Shown in pieces: positions 24,616-33,061 of a stretch of DNA of 64,000 bases. Within the stretch, counting starts at the first letter, position 1; every line of letters begins with the position of its first letter. The translations under genes were made by a program, and so were the position numbers. The DNA is from Dyadobacter beijingensis DSM 21582 (GTDB lineage Bacteria; Bacteroidota; Bacteroidia; Cytophagales; Spirosomataceae), in assembly GCF_000382205.1 (NCBI RefSeq), contig NZ_KB907794.1, positions 1 to 64,000 of the forward strand, written 5' to 3'. The notes beneath the pieces are model-generated. The model ran no database searches and was not told where the DNA came from. It was given only the letters and a program-made list of their open reading frames with translations.

Positions 24616-25560
24616 ATGTATATTAATACGGTTAGTCATTATTTGCCAAGCGAAGTTATTGGTAATGAATATTTTACAAATCTCAACAACTTATCAAACG
24701 AGTGGATCGTAGAACGGACAGGAATCTCGGAAAGACGTAAAGCATCAGCAGACGAAAATACCTCGACCATGGCCATGAAGGCCGTCGAAACGCTTCTTGA
24801 AAGCATTCCATACAGTAAAAACGAAATAGACCTGATCGTAGGCGCCACTTACACGCCCTACGATACCATCGTGACGCTGGCCCACGCGGTTCAGAATCAG
24901 CTTCAAATACCCGATATTCCGGTCGTCAGCATTTCCTCCGCCTGCTCTTCCCTGCTCAATGCGATCGAGATCGTGGAAGGCTATTTCGCCATGGGCAAGG
25001 CTTCGAAGGCGCTGGTAGTCGTTTCCGACCATAATACGGCTTATTATAATGAAATGGATACCGTTTCGGGGCATTTGTGGGGTGACGGCGCTTCGGCATT
25101 GCTGATCTCGAAAGAGCGGCAGACCGAGGGCGATATGCAGATCAAAAAGCTCATTACCGGCGGCGCGGCCACCAGCGGAAAGGCCATCGAAGCCGTGGTG
25201 CTCCGCCCGAACGACCGGGGTGTAGTAATGCCATTCGGCCGCGATGTATTTCAGAATGCCTGCGTGTACATGCCGAAAGTAAGCCAGCAGGTGTTGCAGG
25301 AATGCGGCCTGACGATCAACGACCTCGATTACCTCATTCCGCACCAGGCCAATCACCGCATCAGCCTGAATGTGATCAACACGCTGGGAATACCGTCCGA
25401 AAAGCTGATTTCAAACATTCAATACCTCGGTAATACCGGCTGTGCCGGCTGCGCGATCGCGCTTTCGGAGAATAAGGAGAAGTTTACCAAGGGGCAAAAT
25501 ATCGTGATCACCGTTTTCGGCGGCGGCTACTCTTACGGCGCCATGCTGCTTACGATCTGA
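24616..25560 (+). CDS. 3-oxoacyl-ACP synthase III family protein (KAS III/FabH-like)
   Basis: This 314-residue thiolase-fold enzyme has the full Cys-His-Asn set: Cys in SISSACSSLLNA, His in IPHQANHRI and Asn in YLGNTGCAG. FabH condenses acetyl-CoA with malonyl-ACP to start fatty acid chains. The Asn region reads GNTGCAGCAI instead of the usual GNTSAASI, and DGASALL with poor conservation around the CoA site suggests a divergent member. It could start branched chains or an aryl-polyene or resorcinol-like lipid. It has no fab or polyketide genes beside it. A strong bidirectional terminator follows. Confidence 0.85.
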   Translation: MYINTVSHYLPSEVIGNEYFTNLNNLSNEWIVERTGISERRKASADENTSTMAMKAVETLLESIPYSKNEIDLIVGATYTPYDTIVTLAHAVQNQLQIPDIPVVSISSACSSLLNAIEIVEGYFAMGKASKALVVVSDHNTAYYNEMDTVSGHLWGDGASALLISKERQTEGDMQIKKLITGGAATSGKAIEAVVLRPNDRGVVMPFGRDVFQNACVYMPKVSQQVLQECGLTINDLDYLIPHQANHRISLNVINTLGIPSEKLISNIQYLGNTGCAGCAIALSENKEKFTKGQNIVITVFGGGYSYGAMLLTI

Positions 25561-25580
25561 TAAAAGCTCATTTAAATGCA

Positions 25581-25618
25581 AAAGGCCTTCCACCCGTTGC
25601 GGATGGAAGGCCTTTTTT
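25581..25618. terminator. Bidirectional terminator between the KAS III and M1 peptidase genes
   Basis: AAAGGCCTTCCA (25581-25592) pairs with TGGAAGGCCTTT (25604-25615), with an 11-base loop and T tracts in both reading directions. Confidence 0.9.
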
Positions 25619-25632
25619 ATCGTCGTGAATGC

Positions 25633-27633
25633 CTAGTTCACCTCCGGTTCCGAGTTGTACGAAGCCGGTTTCCAGACATTGTTTTCAGGGTCCATATCCG
25701 GTAGATTGTGCTCGGGATCGATCGTTACCGAACGGATAGGCTGCTGCGTAGCTGCTTTGAAGGTCCAGCTGCCGCCGCGCTGCCAGATTTCAACCGGCAG
25801 TTGCACGCGGGTCTTCTTGCCGCTTACTTCTTCGATATCCACTTTCACCGGCATGGCCAGCTGGTCGAGGTTTTCGATGGTAATGTAAGAGCCTTTTTGT
25901 GGGTTTTGCTCTACGTAAGCTACTTCTTTTACCGCCTGGTCGAGCTTATAGTTCTCGAAGAACCAACCTTTCCAGAACCAGCCCAGGTCCTCACCTGCCG
26001 CGTCTTCGATGGTACGGAAGAAATCGTAAGGGGTCGGGTGCTTGAACGCCCAGCGCTGCACGTAAATTTTGAATGCGTAGTCGAAACGCTCTTTTCCAAG
26101 AATTTGCTCGCGCAGCATTTTCAGGCCTAATGCCGGCTTGTAATAAGCTTCCCAGCCCAGGTTTACGGCCTGTACCACGTCGGGAATGGTCATGATCGGG
26201 TCGGCTTTCGGGCGGAAGATCATAGGCGCCAGACGCTGCATATCGTTCATCTGGGTAGTTTTATACTCGCCATTATTGAAATTATCGCCCGACAGGAAGT
26301 TGATAAACGTGTTGAAACCTTCGTCCATCCAGGCATATTTGCGCTCGTTGTTACCCACGATCATCGGGAACCAGTTGTGCCCGAACTCGTGGTCGGTTAC
26401 ACCCCACAGGTCTTCTTTACGGCTTTTGCTGCTGCAAAATACGATGCCGGGATATTCCATACCACCCACGATACCGGCCACGTTCGTTGCCACAGGGTAG
26501 GTGAATTCATGTATATAATTGGAATAGAACTCGATACAACCCTTTACGTATTCGGTGGAACGGCCCCAGCCATCCAGCCCGCCGTCCTCAGCCGGGTATA
26601 CCGACTGCGCCAATGCGGTTTTACCTTTGGGCAGGTTCATTTTTGCCGCATCCCAAACGAATGCCTTGGAAGTAGCCCAGGCAATGTCGCGTGCCTGCAG
26701 GCAGCGGAAACGCCAGGTAAGGGTGCCCGATTGTTTCGGACGGGTATTCGGGTTGGTCACTTCTTCCGCGCTGCGGATCACGACGGTCTGGTCGCTTTTG
26801 GCGGCGTCGGCCAGTCTTTTACGCTGCTCGGCCGTCAGTACTTCGGTTGGGTTCAACAATTCGCCCGATCCTACGACGATGTGGTCCCAGGGAACGGTCA
26901 CATTGTATTCAAAGTCACCATATTCGAGGTAAAACTCGCCTGCGCCCAGGTAAGGCAACAGGTTCCAGCCTTCGATATCGTCGAATACCGCCACGCGCGG
27001 GTACCATTGCGCCATTTCGTACACGATACCGTTCTTCGTTTCGAGCGTGCCCATCCGGTCGGAGCCGTATTCGGGGATTTTGAATGAATAAGCGAGTTTG
27101 ATTTTGATCACATCGCCATTACCTTTCACCGGCGTTTTCAGGCGGATCTGCATCCGGGTGTCGGTCACTTTGTATTCCGCATCCACAAATGCGCCCTTAC
27201 CCTGCTGCACGCTCACGGATTTGATGGAATCGCCGCCGTCGAAGCCCATATTGCCGAAGCGGCCGCCGCTCACGGGTGTGGTTTGTGCGCCTCTCGAATG
27301 GCTTCCGAATGCATTCTGATCGAGTAGAAGCCAGATAAATTCCAGGTTTTCGGGGCTATTATTTTTATAGGTAAGCTCAATTTCCCCGCTCACGGTGCCC
27401 TTCTCCTCTTCAAGCGCTACGTTGATCTTATAATCGGCGCGGTTTTGCCAGTATTTGGGGCCAGGGGCTCCGCTGCCTGTCCGGTATTCATTGCCGGGTT
27501 GGAAGTTGAACAGCGGGTGAAAAAGCACATGGGCATCATATTTCACCTTCTCCGCTTCCTGTGCGATAGTGTTGTTGAAGAAGCCCAGGCTGCTCATTGC
27601 AATGACGCCCAGACGAAATATTGAAATTTTCAT
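25633..27633 (-). CDS. M1 family metallopeptidase (secreted aminopeptidase-like)
   Basis: This 666-residue enzyme has a signal-like N-terminus (IFRLGVIAMSSLGFFNNTIAQ). An N-terminal beta domain (residues about 35-260) precedes the gluzincin domain. The zinc site is HEFGHNWFP followed 18 residues later by the Glu of MDEGFNTFINF. The exopeptidase signature GGMEYPGIVF is present, a variant of GAMEN, in which Tyr replaces Asn. It should remove N-terminal residues from peptides in the periplasm. It stands alone, divergent from meaB. Confidence 0.92.
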   Translation of the reverse strand: MKISIFRLGVIAMSSLGFFNNTIAQEAEKVKYDAHVLFHPLFNFQPGNEYRTGSGAPGPKYWQNRADYKINVALEEEKGTVSGEIELTYKNNSPENLEFIWLLLDQNAFGSHSRGAQTTPVSGGRFGNMGFDGGDSIKSVSVQQGKGAFVDAEYKVTDTRMQIRLKTPVKGNGDVIKIKLAYSFKIPEYGSDRMGTLETKNGIVYEMAQWYPRVAVFDDIEGWNLLPYLGAGEFYLEYGDFEYNVTVPWDHIVVGSGELLNPTEVLTAEQRKRLADAAKSDQTVVIRSAEEVTNPNTRPKQSGTLTWRFRCLQARDIAWATSKAFVWDAAKMNLPKGKTALAQSVYPAEDGGLDGWGRSTEYVKGCIEFYSNYIHEFTYPVATNVAGIVGGMEYPGIVFCSSKSRKEDLWGVTDHEFGHNWFPMIVGNNERKYAWMDEGFNTFINFLSGDNFNNGEYKTTQMNDMQRLAPMIFRPKADPIMTIPDVVQAVNLGWEAYYKPALGLKMLREQILGKERFDYAFKIYVQRWAFKHPTPYDFFRTIEDAAGEDLGWFWKGWFFENYKLDQAVKEVAYVEQNPQKGSYITIENLDQLAMPVKVDIEEVSGKKTRVQLPVEIWQRGGSWTFKAATQQPIRSVTIDPEHNLPDMDPENNVWKPASYNSEPEVN

Positions 27634-27766
27634 TATAATGGTTAAAAATTGAAAATATTGGGTTGTAAACGAGCAATATACACCTTTTCACCTGTTTTAG
27701 GAGAAAAACTTTCATTTTAACGACAGACAGCCGTGAATTGTCTGCCAATGCAAAATCACCGATCTC

Positions 27767-28786
27767 ATGCGCCAGCGACTGTCTGTTGAAACCTATATCC
27801 GCGGGGTCCTCGCAGGCGACCGCGCGACGCTCAGCCGCGCCATCACGATTGTGGAAAGCAGCCTGCCAGACGACCGTGCGCTGGCGGCCGAAATGCTCCG
27901 CGGTCTTCTGCCGCATACGGGCAAATCCGTTCGGATCGGCATTACGGGGGTGCCGGGCGTGGGAAAAAGTACGTTTATCGAGGCATTCGGGAACTACCTT
28001 ACATCGCTGGGCAAACGGGTGGCCGTCCTGGCCGTCGATCCGAGCAGCCAGCAGTCGGGCGGGAGCATTCTCGGGGACAAAACCCGCATGGAACAGCTCG
28101 CCCGCAATCCGAATGCCTATATCCGTCCCTCCGCGACCAATCTTTCGCTAGGAGGCGTAGCGCGGCACACGCGGGAGGCCGCTCTGCTGTGCGAAGCGGC
28201 CGGGTACGATATCGTCCTCGTCGAAACCGTAGGCGTTGGCCAATCCGAAACCCTCGTGAAAGGAATGACCGATTTTTTCCTGCTCCTCATGCTCGCAGGC
28301 GCGGGCGACGAGTTGCAGGGCATCAAAAAGGGCATTATGGAAATGGTAGACGCCGTGGCGGTGAACAAGGCCGACGGCAGCAATGGGAATGCGGCGCAGA
28401 ATGCCGTGGCCGAATACCGGCAGGCATTGCATTACCTGCCCGAAAGCCCGTCGGGCGTGCCCATTCAGGTGGTGGCTTGCTCGGCGGCGGAGGGTACGGG
28501 AATGGAGACGATCTGGCAGATCATCGATGCATATTGTTCCAAAACGACCGAAAGCGGCTTTTTTGCAGCCAACAGGCAGGCGCAGCAGGGCGACTGGCTC
28601 CGCGATCAGATCCGGGTGTCGCTGGAAGAGCGGTTTTATACCAATACGGTCGTTCGTCAGCAAATGGCGACCGTAGCGGAACGGGTAAAAAGCGGGCTGC
28701 AACTGCCGGTTGAAGCGGCCGCTGAACTGATCGAGCTTTTTCTCCAATCTCCCGCTAAGCCCGCCGAAATTTCCGGTAAGTCATAA
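27767..28786 (+). CDS. meaB: Methylmalonyl-CoA mutase-associated GTPase MeaB
   Basis: This 339-residue G3E-type P-loop GTPase has Walker A GVPGVGKST, the switch region VDPSSQQSGGSILGDKTRM, the family stretch LSLGGVARHTREA, Walker B ETVGVGQSE and the base-recognition NKADG. MeaB gates loading of adenosylcobalamin onto methylmalonyl-CoA mutase and protects it from inactivation. No mutase genes lie nearby. I use the ATG at 27767 (MRQRLSVETYI), which matches the usual N-terminal length. It diverges from the M1 peptidase across 133 bases that hold only a short inverted repeat (27724-27744). Confidence 0.95.
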   Translation: MRQRLSVETYIRGVLAGDRATLSRAITIVESSLPDDRALAAEMLRGLLPHTGKSVRIGITGVPGVGKSTFIEAFGNYLTSLGKRVAVLAVDPSSQQSGGSILGDKTRMEQLARNPNAYIRPSATNLSLGGVARHTREAALLCEAAGYDIVLVETVGVGQSETLVKGMTDFFLLLMLAGAGDELQGIKKGIMEMVDAVAVNKADGSNGNAAQNAVAEYRQALHYLPESPSGVPIQVVACSAAEGTGMETIWQIIDAYCSKTTESGFFAANRQAQQGDWLRDQIRVSLEERFYTNTVVRQQMATVAERVKSGLQLPVEAAAELIELFLQSPAKPAEISGKS

Positions 28787-28812
28787 AAATTCCTGAAAAA
28801 CGCATTTTTGAG

Positions 28813-28820
28813 TAAGTTTG
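28813..28820 (+). promoter_or_regulatory. -7 element (TAAGTTTG) of the lipocalin-like lipoprotein gene
   Basis: Exact TAnnTTTG match. A start near 28827 rules out the TTG at 28825 as the initiation codon and supports the ATG at 28879. Confidence 0.5.
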
Positions 28821-28878
28821 AGCGTTGAAACAAACGCATGTCAACTCTATTGATCTTAACCTCTTTACTCCCGCAATC

Positions 28879-29358
28879 ATGAAAAAAGCCTACTCCCTGA
28901 GTAAAACATCCCTGCTCGCATTGTTCCTCATTCTTTCGGTTGTGTTCGCTTGCAGCGACGACAAGGACGACGATCCGAAACCCGTAGACAACAATCCTAT
29001 TGTAGCCACCTGGGAACTGGAAGCTATTACCCCGCAAACAGCCGGTACCACGATCCCAAATCTGGCATTGATCGAAGCGGCAGTTCCTTGCCTGTACGAC
29101 TTGAAAGTGACTTTTAAATCCGACAACACCATCACTACTGCCGACTGTCCAACAGCGGTAACAGCCATCGATACGTTCGTACCCATTTCCGGCGCGACCT
29201 GGAAAGTGGAAAACGACAACCTGATCCTCACCAAAGGCACAACAAACCAGTCGCTGAAATTCACACAGACTGCTACTGAACTGAAAATCAATGTAAATGT
29301 TCCGGCAAGCGGCACTTCGGCAGCCGTGAATGCAGTATTGAATTTCAAAAAGGTTTAG
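28879..29358 (+). CDS. Small lipoprotein, lipocalin-like domain
   Basis: This 159-residue protein has a lipoprotein signal (LLALFLILSVVFAC) followed by an acidic linker SDDKDDDPKP. The body reads like the Bacteroidota lipocalin-like domain: it opens with IVATWELEAI, has VTFKSDNTIT, then GATWKVENDNLIL and ends with VLNFKKV. Ligand and role are unknown; members sit on the outer membrane or periplasmic face. The start at 28879 is set by the signal peptide and the promoter at 28813. It ends at a bidirectional terminator. Confidence 0.8.
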   Translation: MKKAYSLSKTSLLALFLILSVVFACSDDKDDDPKPVDNNPIVATWELEAITPQTAGTTIPNLALIEAAVPCLYDLKVTFKSDNTITTADCPTAVTAIDTFVPISGATWKVENDNLILTKGTTNQSLKFTQTATELKINVNVPASGTSAAVNAVLNFKKV

Positions 29359-29378
29359 GACATATTCCCACAATCAAA

Positions 29379-29410
29379 AAAGTCGGGCCCCGAAGGTCCG
29401 GCTTTTCTTT
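29379..29410. terminator. Bidirectional terminator
   Basis: AAAGTCGGGCC (29379-29389) pairs with GGTCCGGCTTT (29395-29405) with two G-T pairs. T tracts follow on both strands. It serves the lipoprotein gene and the convergent gene ending at 29410. Confidence 0.8.
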
Positions 29411-29844
29411 TACCCGCTTGTGTGATCACACACAATCAGCCACTTGCCTTTGATCTTTCGGAACAACAGCGTGTAATGCCCTTCCAGATCGCCCTTTTCG
29501 GGGCGCGTCAGGTGAAATTTACCTACTACGAATGCTACTCCGGGGCCGGGAAATGAAAAGTTAAGAAAAGTGAATTGCAATGTCCCCATCGTCGCGCGGT
29601 CGGGGTAGCGTTTCAGGTAACCTTCGTAGGTGGGCTTGTAGCCGTAGGTAATGCCCGCCTTCCCGACGAACATCAGCGAATCGGACTCCCAGTAGCCGTT
29701 CATGAACGACTTCACGTCGCCCTTGTTCCAATCGGCTTCCTGCCGTTTCAGAATGCCGAGGATCACTTCCTTATCGCCCGCCGACTGTGCACGGACGATC
29801 GTTGCTGCGCCTATCAGAATGAGGGTAAAAAGCCAGTTTCTCAT
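29410..29844 (-). CDS. Secreted SnoaL/DUF4440-like protein (NTF2 fold)
   Basis: This 144-residue protein has a signal peptide (MRNWLFTLILIGAATIVRA, then QS). The body fits the NTF2-like DUF4440 family: ILKRQEADWNKGDVKSFMNGYW, written here as ILKRQEADWNKGD then FMNGYW, with YLKRYPDRATMG, and the ending FRKIKGKWLIVCDHTS. These small cone-shaped domains bind small ligands or act as enzymes; no function can be given. The first base of its start codon lies within 80 bases of the divergent lipid kinase start, so the two promoters must overlap. Confidence 0.85.
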   Translation of the reverse strand: MRNWLFTLILIGAATIVRAQSAGDKEVILGILKRQEADWNKGDVKSFMNGYWESDSLMFVGKAGITYGYKPTYEGYLKRYPDRATMGTLQFTFLNFSFPGPGVAFVVGKFHLTRPEKGDLEGHYTLLFRKIKGKWLIVCDHTSG

Positions 29845-29918
29845 ATTTTTTGTGGATTTTTGTAATGCCGTTGACGATTTCTAAATATAACGGAAAGATC
29901 GGCGCCGCAGAACGGCGC

Positions 29919-30815
29919 ATGGCCGAAATATCAAATCCAGTGACTCATCCTTATTTATTTATATTAAATCCCAACTCGGGTACCTCCATTGGCAAGAACA
30001 GCGCCGGCGTGCGGGAAAGGATTCACGCCGTGGCTAAAAAGAATGCAGGTTCGGCGCAGATCCTCTTCACGGAGGAGCGTGCGCACGCGACTGAGCTCGT
30101 GCGCGAGCATATGCATGCGGAGAAATGGAAGGCTATTGTGGCCGTGGGTGGTGACGGTACCGTCAATGAAATCGCCCGGCCGCTCGTCGGGACGGACATT
30201 CCGATTGGCATTTTGCCGCTCGGCTCGGGGAACGGCCTTGCCCGGCACCTGGGCCTGCCGCTCACGCTCGACGCCTCGTTGAAACGCCTTTTCGAAGGCA
30301 CGCCTACCACCATCGATAGCGCCGAGCTGAACGATATTCCCTTTTTTTGTACGGCTGGAATGGGTTTCGATGCCTATGTGGGACATCTGTTCAGTCAGCA
30401 AAAAGCGCGCGGATTGGGAACCTACGTGAAAGTATCTTTCAGCGCGTACTGGTCTTACAAGCCGCAGCCGTTCCTGCTTGATGGCGTTGAAAACCGGGCA
30501 TTTTCGCTTTCGTTTGCCAATGCGGGCCAGTTCGGAAACAATGCCTGGGTGGCCCCGCAGGCAAGCTTGCAGGACGGCCTGCTCGATATTTGCAAGATCG
30601 GACCGTTCCCGCAATGGTACGGCACCGTGCTGGCTTGCGGTTTATTTACCAAGAGCCTGAAACAATCGCGCTATATCGATTACCGCCGGGCTACGACGGC
30701 CGTGGTGGAAACCGAAACTCCTGCCATGATCCATTACGACGGCGAACCGCTGCAACTGGATACGACACGCATCGAGGTGAAAATAAAGCCCGGAAGCCTG
30801 CATGTGATCATCTGA
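29919..30815 (+). CDS. Diacylglycerol kinase family lipid kinase (YegS-like)
   Basis: With ATG at 29919 this is a 298-residue cytoplasmic kinase. The DAGK catalytic domain shows FILNPNSGTS at its start, the nucleotide loop VAVGGDGTVNEIARP and LPLGSGNGLARHL. The C-terminal domain ends with a typical beta-rich stretch (IHYDGEPLQ). Members phosphorylate diacylglycerol, ceramide or related lipids at the membrane. In-frame ATGs at 29850 and 29865 would add 23 or 18 residues (IFVMPLTISKYNG) that do not match the family. It is followed by the SUI1 gene after 21 bases, probably in one transcript. Confidence 0.88.
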   Translation: MAEISNPVTHPYLFILNPNSGTSIGKNSAGVRERIHAVAKKNAGSAQILFTEERAHATELVREHMHAEKWKAIVAVGGDGTVNEIARPLVGTDIPIGILPLGSGNGLARHLGLPLTLDASLKRLFEGTPTTIDSAELNDIPFFCTAGMGFDAYVGHLFSQQKARGLGTYVKVSFSAYWSYKPQPFLLDGVENRAFSLSFANAGQFGNNAWVAPQASLQDGLLDICKIGPFPQWYGTVLACGLFTKSLKQSRYIDYRRATTAVVETETPAMIHYDGEPLQLDTTRIEVKIKPGSLHVII

Positions 30816-30836
30816 CTTCCCTTAACGATTACCATT

Positions 30837-31169
30837 ATGTCCAAGAAAAACCGCTCAGGCATTGTGTACTCCACCAATCCGGAGTTTGAATACAACGATC
30901 AGGACGACGAGATCGAAACCCTGGCACCGCAGCAGCAGGACCTGCGCATCTGGCTCGACCGCAAAGGCGGCGGCAAGGTGATTACCATCGTGAAAGGATT
31001 TATCGGCACCTCCGCCGACCTGGAAGCATTGGGGAAACAACTTAAAAACCTCTGCGGAACCGGTGGTACCGTAAAAGATGGCGAGATCCAGATCCAGGGC
31101 GACCATCGCGACAAGGCCATTACCTGGCTTACCGGCAAGAATTATAAAGCCAAAAAAGCCGGAGGCTAG
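30837..31169 (+). CDS. SUI1/eIF1-like translation factor (YciH family)
   Basis: This 110-residue protein has about 45 variable residues rich in acidic side chains, then the SUI1 domain: RKGGGKVITIVKGF, LGKQLKNLCGTGGTVKDG and IQGDHRDKAITWL. Family members (bacterial YciH) influence fidelity of translation initiation. It lies 21 bases after the lipid kinase gene. The last five codons and the stop are part of the terminator hairpin, so the mRNA ends almost exactly at the stop codon. Confidence 0.92.
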   Translation: MSKKNRSGIVYSTNPEFEYNDQDDEIETLAPQQQDLRIWLDRKGGGKVITIVKGFIGTSADLEALGKQLKNLCGTGGTVKDGEIQIQGDHRDKAITWLTGKNYKAKKAGG

Positions 31170-31182
31170 CTCCGGCTTTGGG
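31155..31182. terminator. Bidirectional terminator overlapping the SUI1 gene end
   Basis: AAAGCCGGAG (31155-31164) pairs with CTCCGGCTTT (31170-31179). The loop contains the TAG stop codon (31167-31169). A or T tracts flank the stem on both sides. Confidence 0.85.
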
Positions 31183-31626
31183 TTATAATGTTTTGGTTGT
31201 ATCGATTTCTGTCGGCGCGGGAAGTGTGGAAGGCGGCGGAGTGGCTTGCTGCCGGCCCGTTTCGAGCACTTCCACGTCGGTCACGAAAAACTTGGTATCC
31301 CCGTTCCAGGGTAGTTTGAAAAACTTCTCTTCATAAGTCAGCGACACGCGGTGGCCGTTTTTGATGGCCTCTTCCAGCTTGGAAATCGCGTCTTTGTTCT
31401 TCGCGCTGACGGAAAATACCCATTGCGAAGAATTCATGGTACCATCGCCTTCGAACAGGCCTCCCATACGCAGCTCGCCTTCGTATGTTTTGAACAAATA
31501 GCCGCGGTTGCTGAGCCTTGTCACATATCCTCCCCTCTTTCCTTCACTGTAATATCCAAAAGTGATGTAATACAAAATTCCGAATATGATAGCCAGAAAT
31601 ATGGCGAATATGACCCATTTACGCAT
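31183..31626 (-). CDS. Small membrane-anchored protein of unknown function
   Basis: This 147-residue protein has one N-terminal membrane helix (residues about 4-24, VIFAIFLAIIFGILYYITFG). A folded part of about 90 residues follows with GGYVTRLSNRGYLFKTYEGE and VSLTYEEKFFKLPW. It ends with a Pro/Thr-rich tail. I recall similar proteins as conserved in Bacteroidota under unreliable names, so I give no function. With a single anchor and charged C-terminal part it most likely faces the periplasm. It converges on the SUI1 gene through a shared terminator and follows the ABC permease after 65 bases on the same strand. Confidence 0.7.
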   Translation of the reverse strand: MRKWVIFAIFLAIIFGILYYITFGYYSEGKRGGYVTRLSNRGYLFKTYEGELRMGGLFEGDGTMNSSQWVFSVSAKNKDAISKLEEAIKNGHRVSLTYEEKFFKLPWNGDTKFFVTDVEVLETGRQQATPPPSTLPAPTEIDTTKTL

Positions 31627-31691
31627 AACAGTCGATTATAGTGTTAGTGATGGAAGCGAACTTCGCAAAACAGTTTGATTTTTCCTAGTTA

Positions 31692-32936
31692 TTATTTCGA
31701 GCGAATGGCGATCACCGGGTCCATACGCGCGGCCAGCATCGCGGGCACAATACCCGAAAGCACACCAATGATGCTCGACACTCCCAGCCCCAGCAGGATA
31801 TTGCGGGGCAGCAGCAGGATTTCCAGTGATCCCAGCTGGATGAATGAAAGCAGGTATACCAAAAATATGCCAACCATTCCGCCGACCAGGCTGAGCATTA
31901 CCGCTTCGAACAGGAACTGGAACAAAATCGAATAGTTTTTCGCGCCCAATGATTTCTGGATGCCGATCAGGTTTGTCCGCTCTTTCACCGAAACAAACAT
32001 AATATTGGCAATCCCAAAGCCGCCTACCAGGATCGAGAAACTGCCTATTACCCAACCCGCGACGGTCAATACAGCGAATAGTCCAGAAATAGCCGCAGCG
32101 GCAGCTTCCGGCCTGTTCAGCGAGAAGTTATTGCCGTCCCTGGGCTTGATACCGCGTTTGGTACGCATCAACCCGACGATTTCCGCTTCCACCTCCCGCA
32201 TGCCTTCGTCTTCGGGGAACCCCTTCACGACAATATCAGCGCTGCGGCGGCCCGATTGGAACAGTTTCGAAAATGCGGAGAAAGGAATAATGCAGATTTT
32301 GTCGGGACTGCCGCCGAAGTCGACGAGGCTCTCCCCCTTTTTCTCCCGCACGCCGATGATCGTAAACGGATGCCCGGCCAGCTTGAACGGCTTGCCTATC
32401 GCGTCCTGCCCGGGAAAAAGCGATTCGGCAATGTCCGCACCGACGATCGCCACATTCCGCGCATTATTGGTTTCGAGCGGGATGAAATAGCGGCCGTTCT
32501 GTACGGGGATGTCGGAAATCAGGTTGTATTCAAATGACACCCCTTGAATGGTGGCGTTAATGCTGTTGGAGCCGTTTTTGAGCGTGGTACCGCCCTTGAA
32601 ATCCATCACGGCCACCGCACTCGCGGATTCAAGATTGTCGTAGAGGTATTTGTATTCGGAATAAGTCGGCTCCGGCCATTGGAAATATTTCCACCATTGG
32701 TATTCGCCCCCGAAGCCCCAGGGCCATTTCTGTACGTAAATAACCTTGTCGCCGATAAAGCTCAGGCTTTCACGAATGCTGCGTTCCAGGGAATCCACGA
32801 TCGTGAACACGGCGACGATCGCAAAAATACCGACCGTCACGCCGAGAAGCGATAGGATGGTGCGGGTAATGTTGGATTTGAGGGCTCCCCAGGCGAACCT
32901 GAAACTTTCCCAGACCTGTCGTAAAAACTTCATCAT
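31692..32936 (-). CDS. MacB/FtsX-type ABC transporter permease
   Basis: This 414-residue protein has the layout of a MacB-type permease. There is one membrane helix at residues about 22-45 (ILSLLGVTVGIFAIVAVFTI), a periplasmic MacB_PCD domain (to about 280, with VAIVGADIAESLFPG and FTIIGV), then three C-terminal helices of the FtsX domain ending with PAMLAARMDPVIAIRSK. That ending is the classic MacB/LolC-like terminus. Such permeases work by mechanotransmission with a separate ATPase, exporting lipoproteins, peptides or drugs. No ATPase or adaptor gene lies next to it, so the partner must be elsewhere. Confidence 0.92.
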   Translation of the reverse strand: MMKFLRQVWESFRFAWGALKSNITRTILSLLGVTVGIFAIVAVFTIVDSLERSIRESLSFIGDKVIYVQKWPWGFGGEYQWWKYFQWPEPTYSEYKYLYDNLESASAVAVMDFKGGTTLKNGSNSINATIQGVSFEYNLISDIPVQNGRYFIPLETNNARNVAIVGADIAESLFPGQDAIGKPFKLAGHPFTIIGVREKKGESLVDFGGSPDKICIIPFSAFSKLFQSGRRSADIVVKGFPEDEGMREVEAEIVGLMRTKRGIKPRDGNNFSLNRPEAAAAAISGLFAVLTVAGWVIGSFSILVGGFGIANIMFVSVKERTNLIGIQKSLGAKNYSILFQFLFEAVMLSLVGGMVGIFLVYLLSFIQLGSLEILLLPRNILLGLGVSSIIGVLSGIVPAMLAARMDPVIAIRSK

Positions 32937-33061
32937 TGACGTTCGGACAATTTGAATTCAAAAGTTAGCGGATCGGCCCAATGCATCGAAATAAATTGGT
33001 ATAAAAGGTAAGAAAAAGGGTTGGATTTAATAAATTACGACATTAACCTTAACACTCCTAT

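Noticed and set aside
27720..27745. Short inverted repeat CAGACA/TGTCTG before meaB
   Set aside because: Six base pairs only, no T tract and no conserved element; likely chance.
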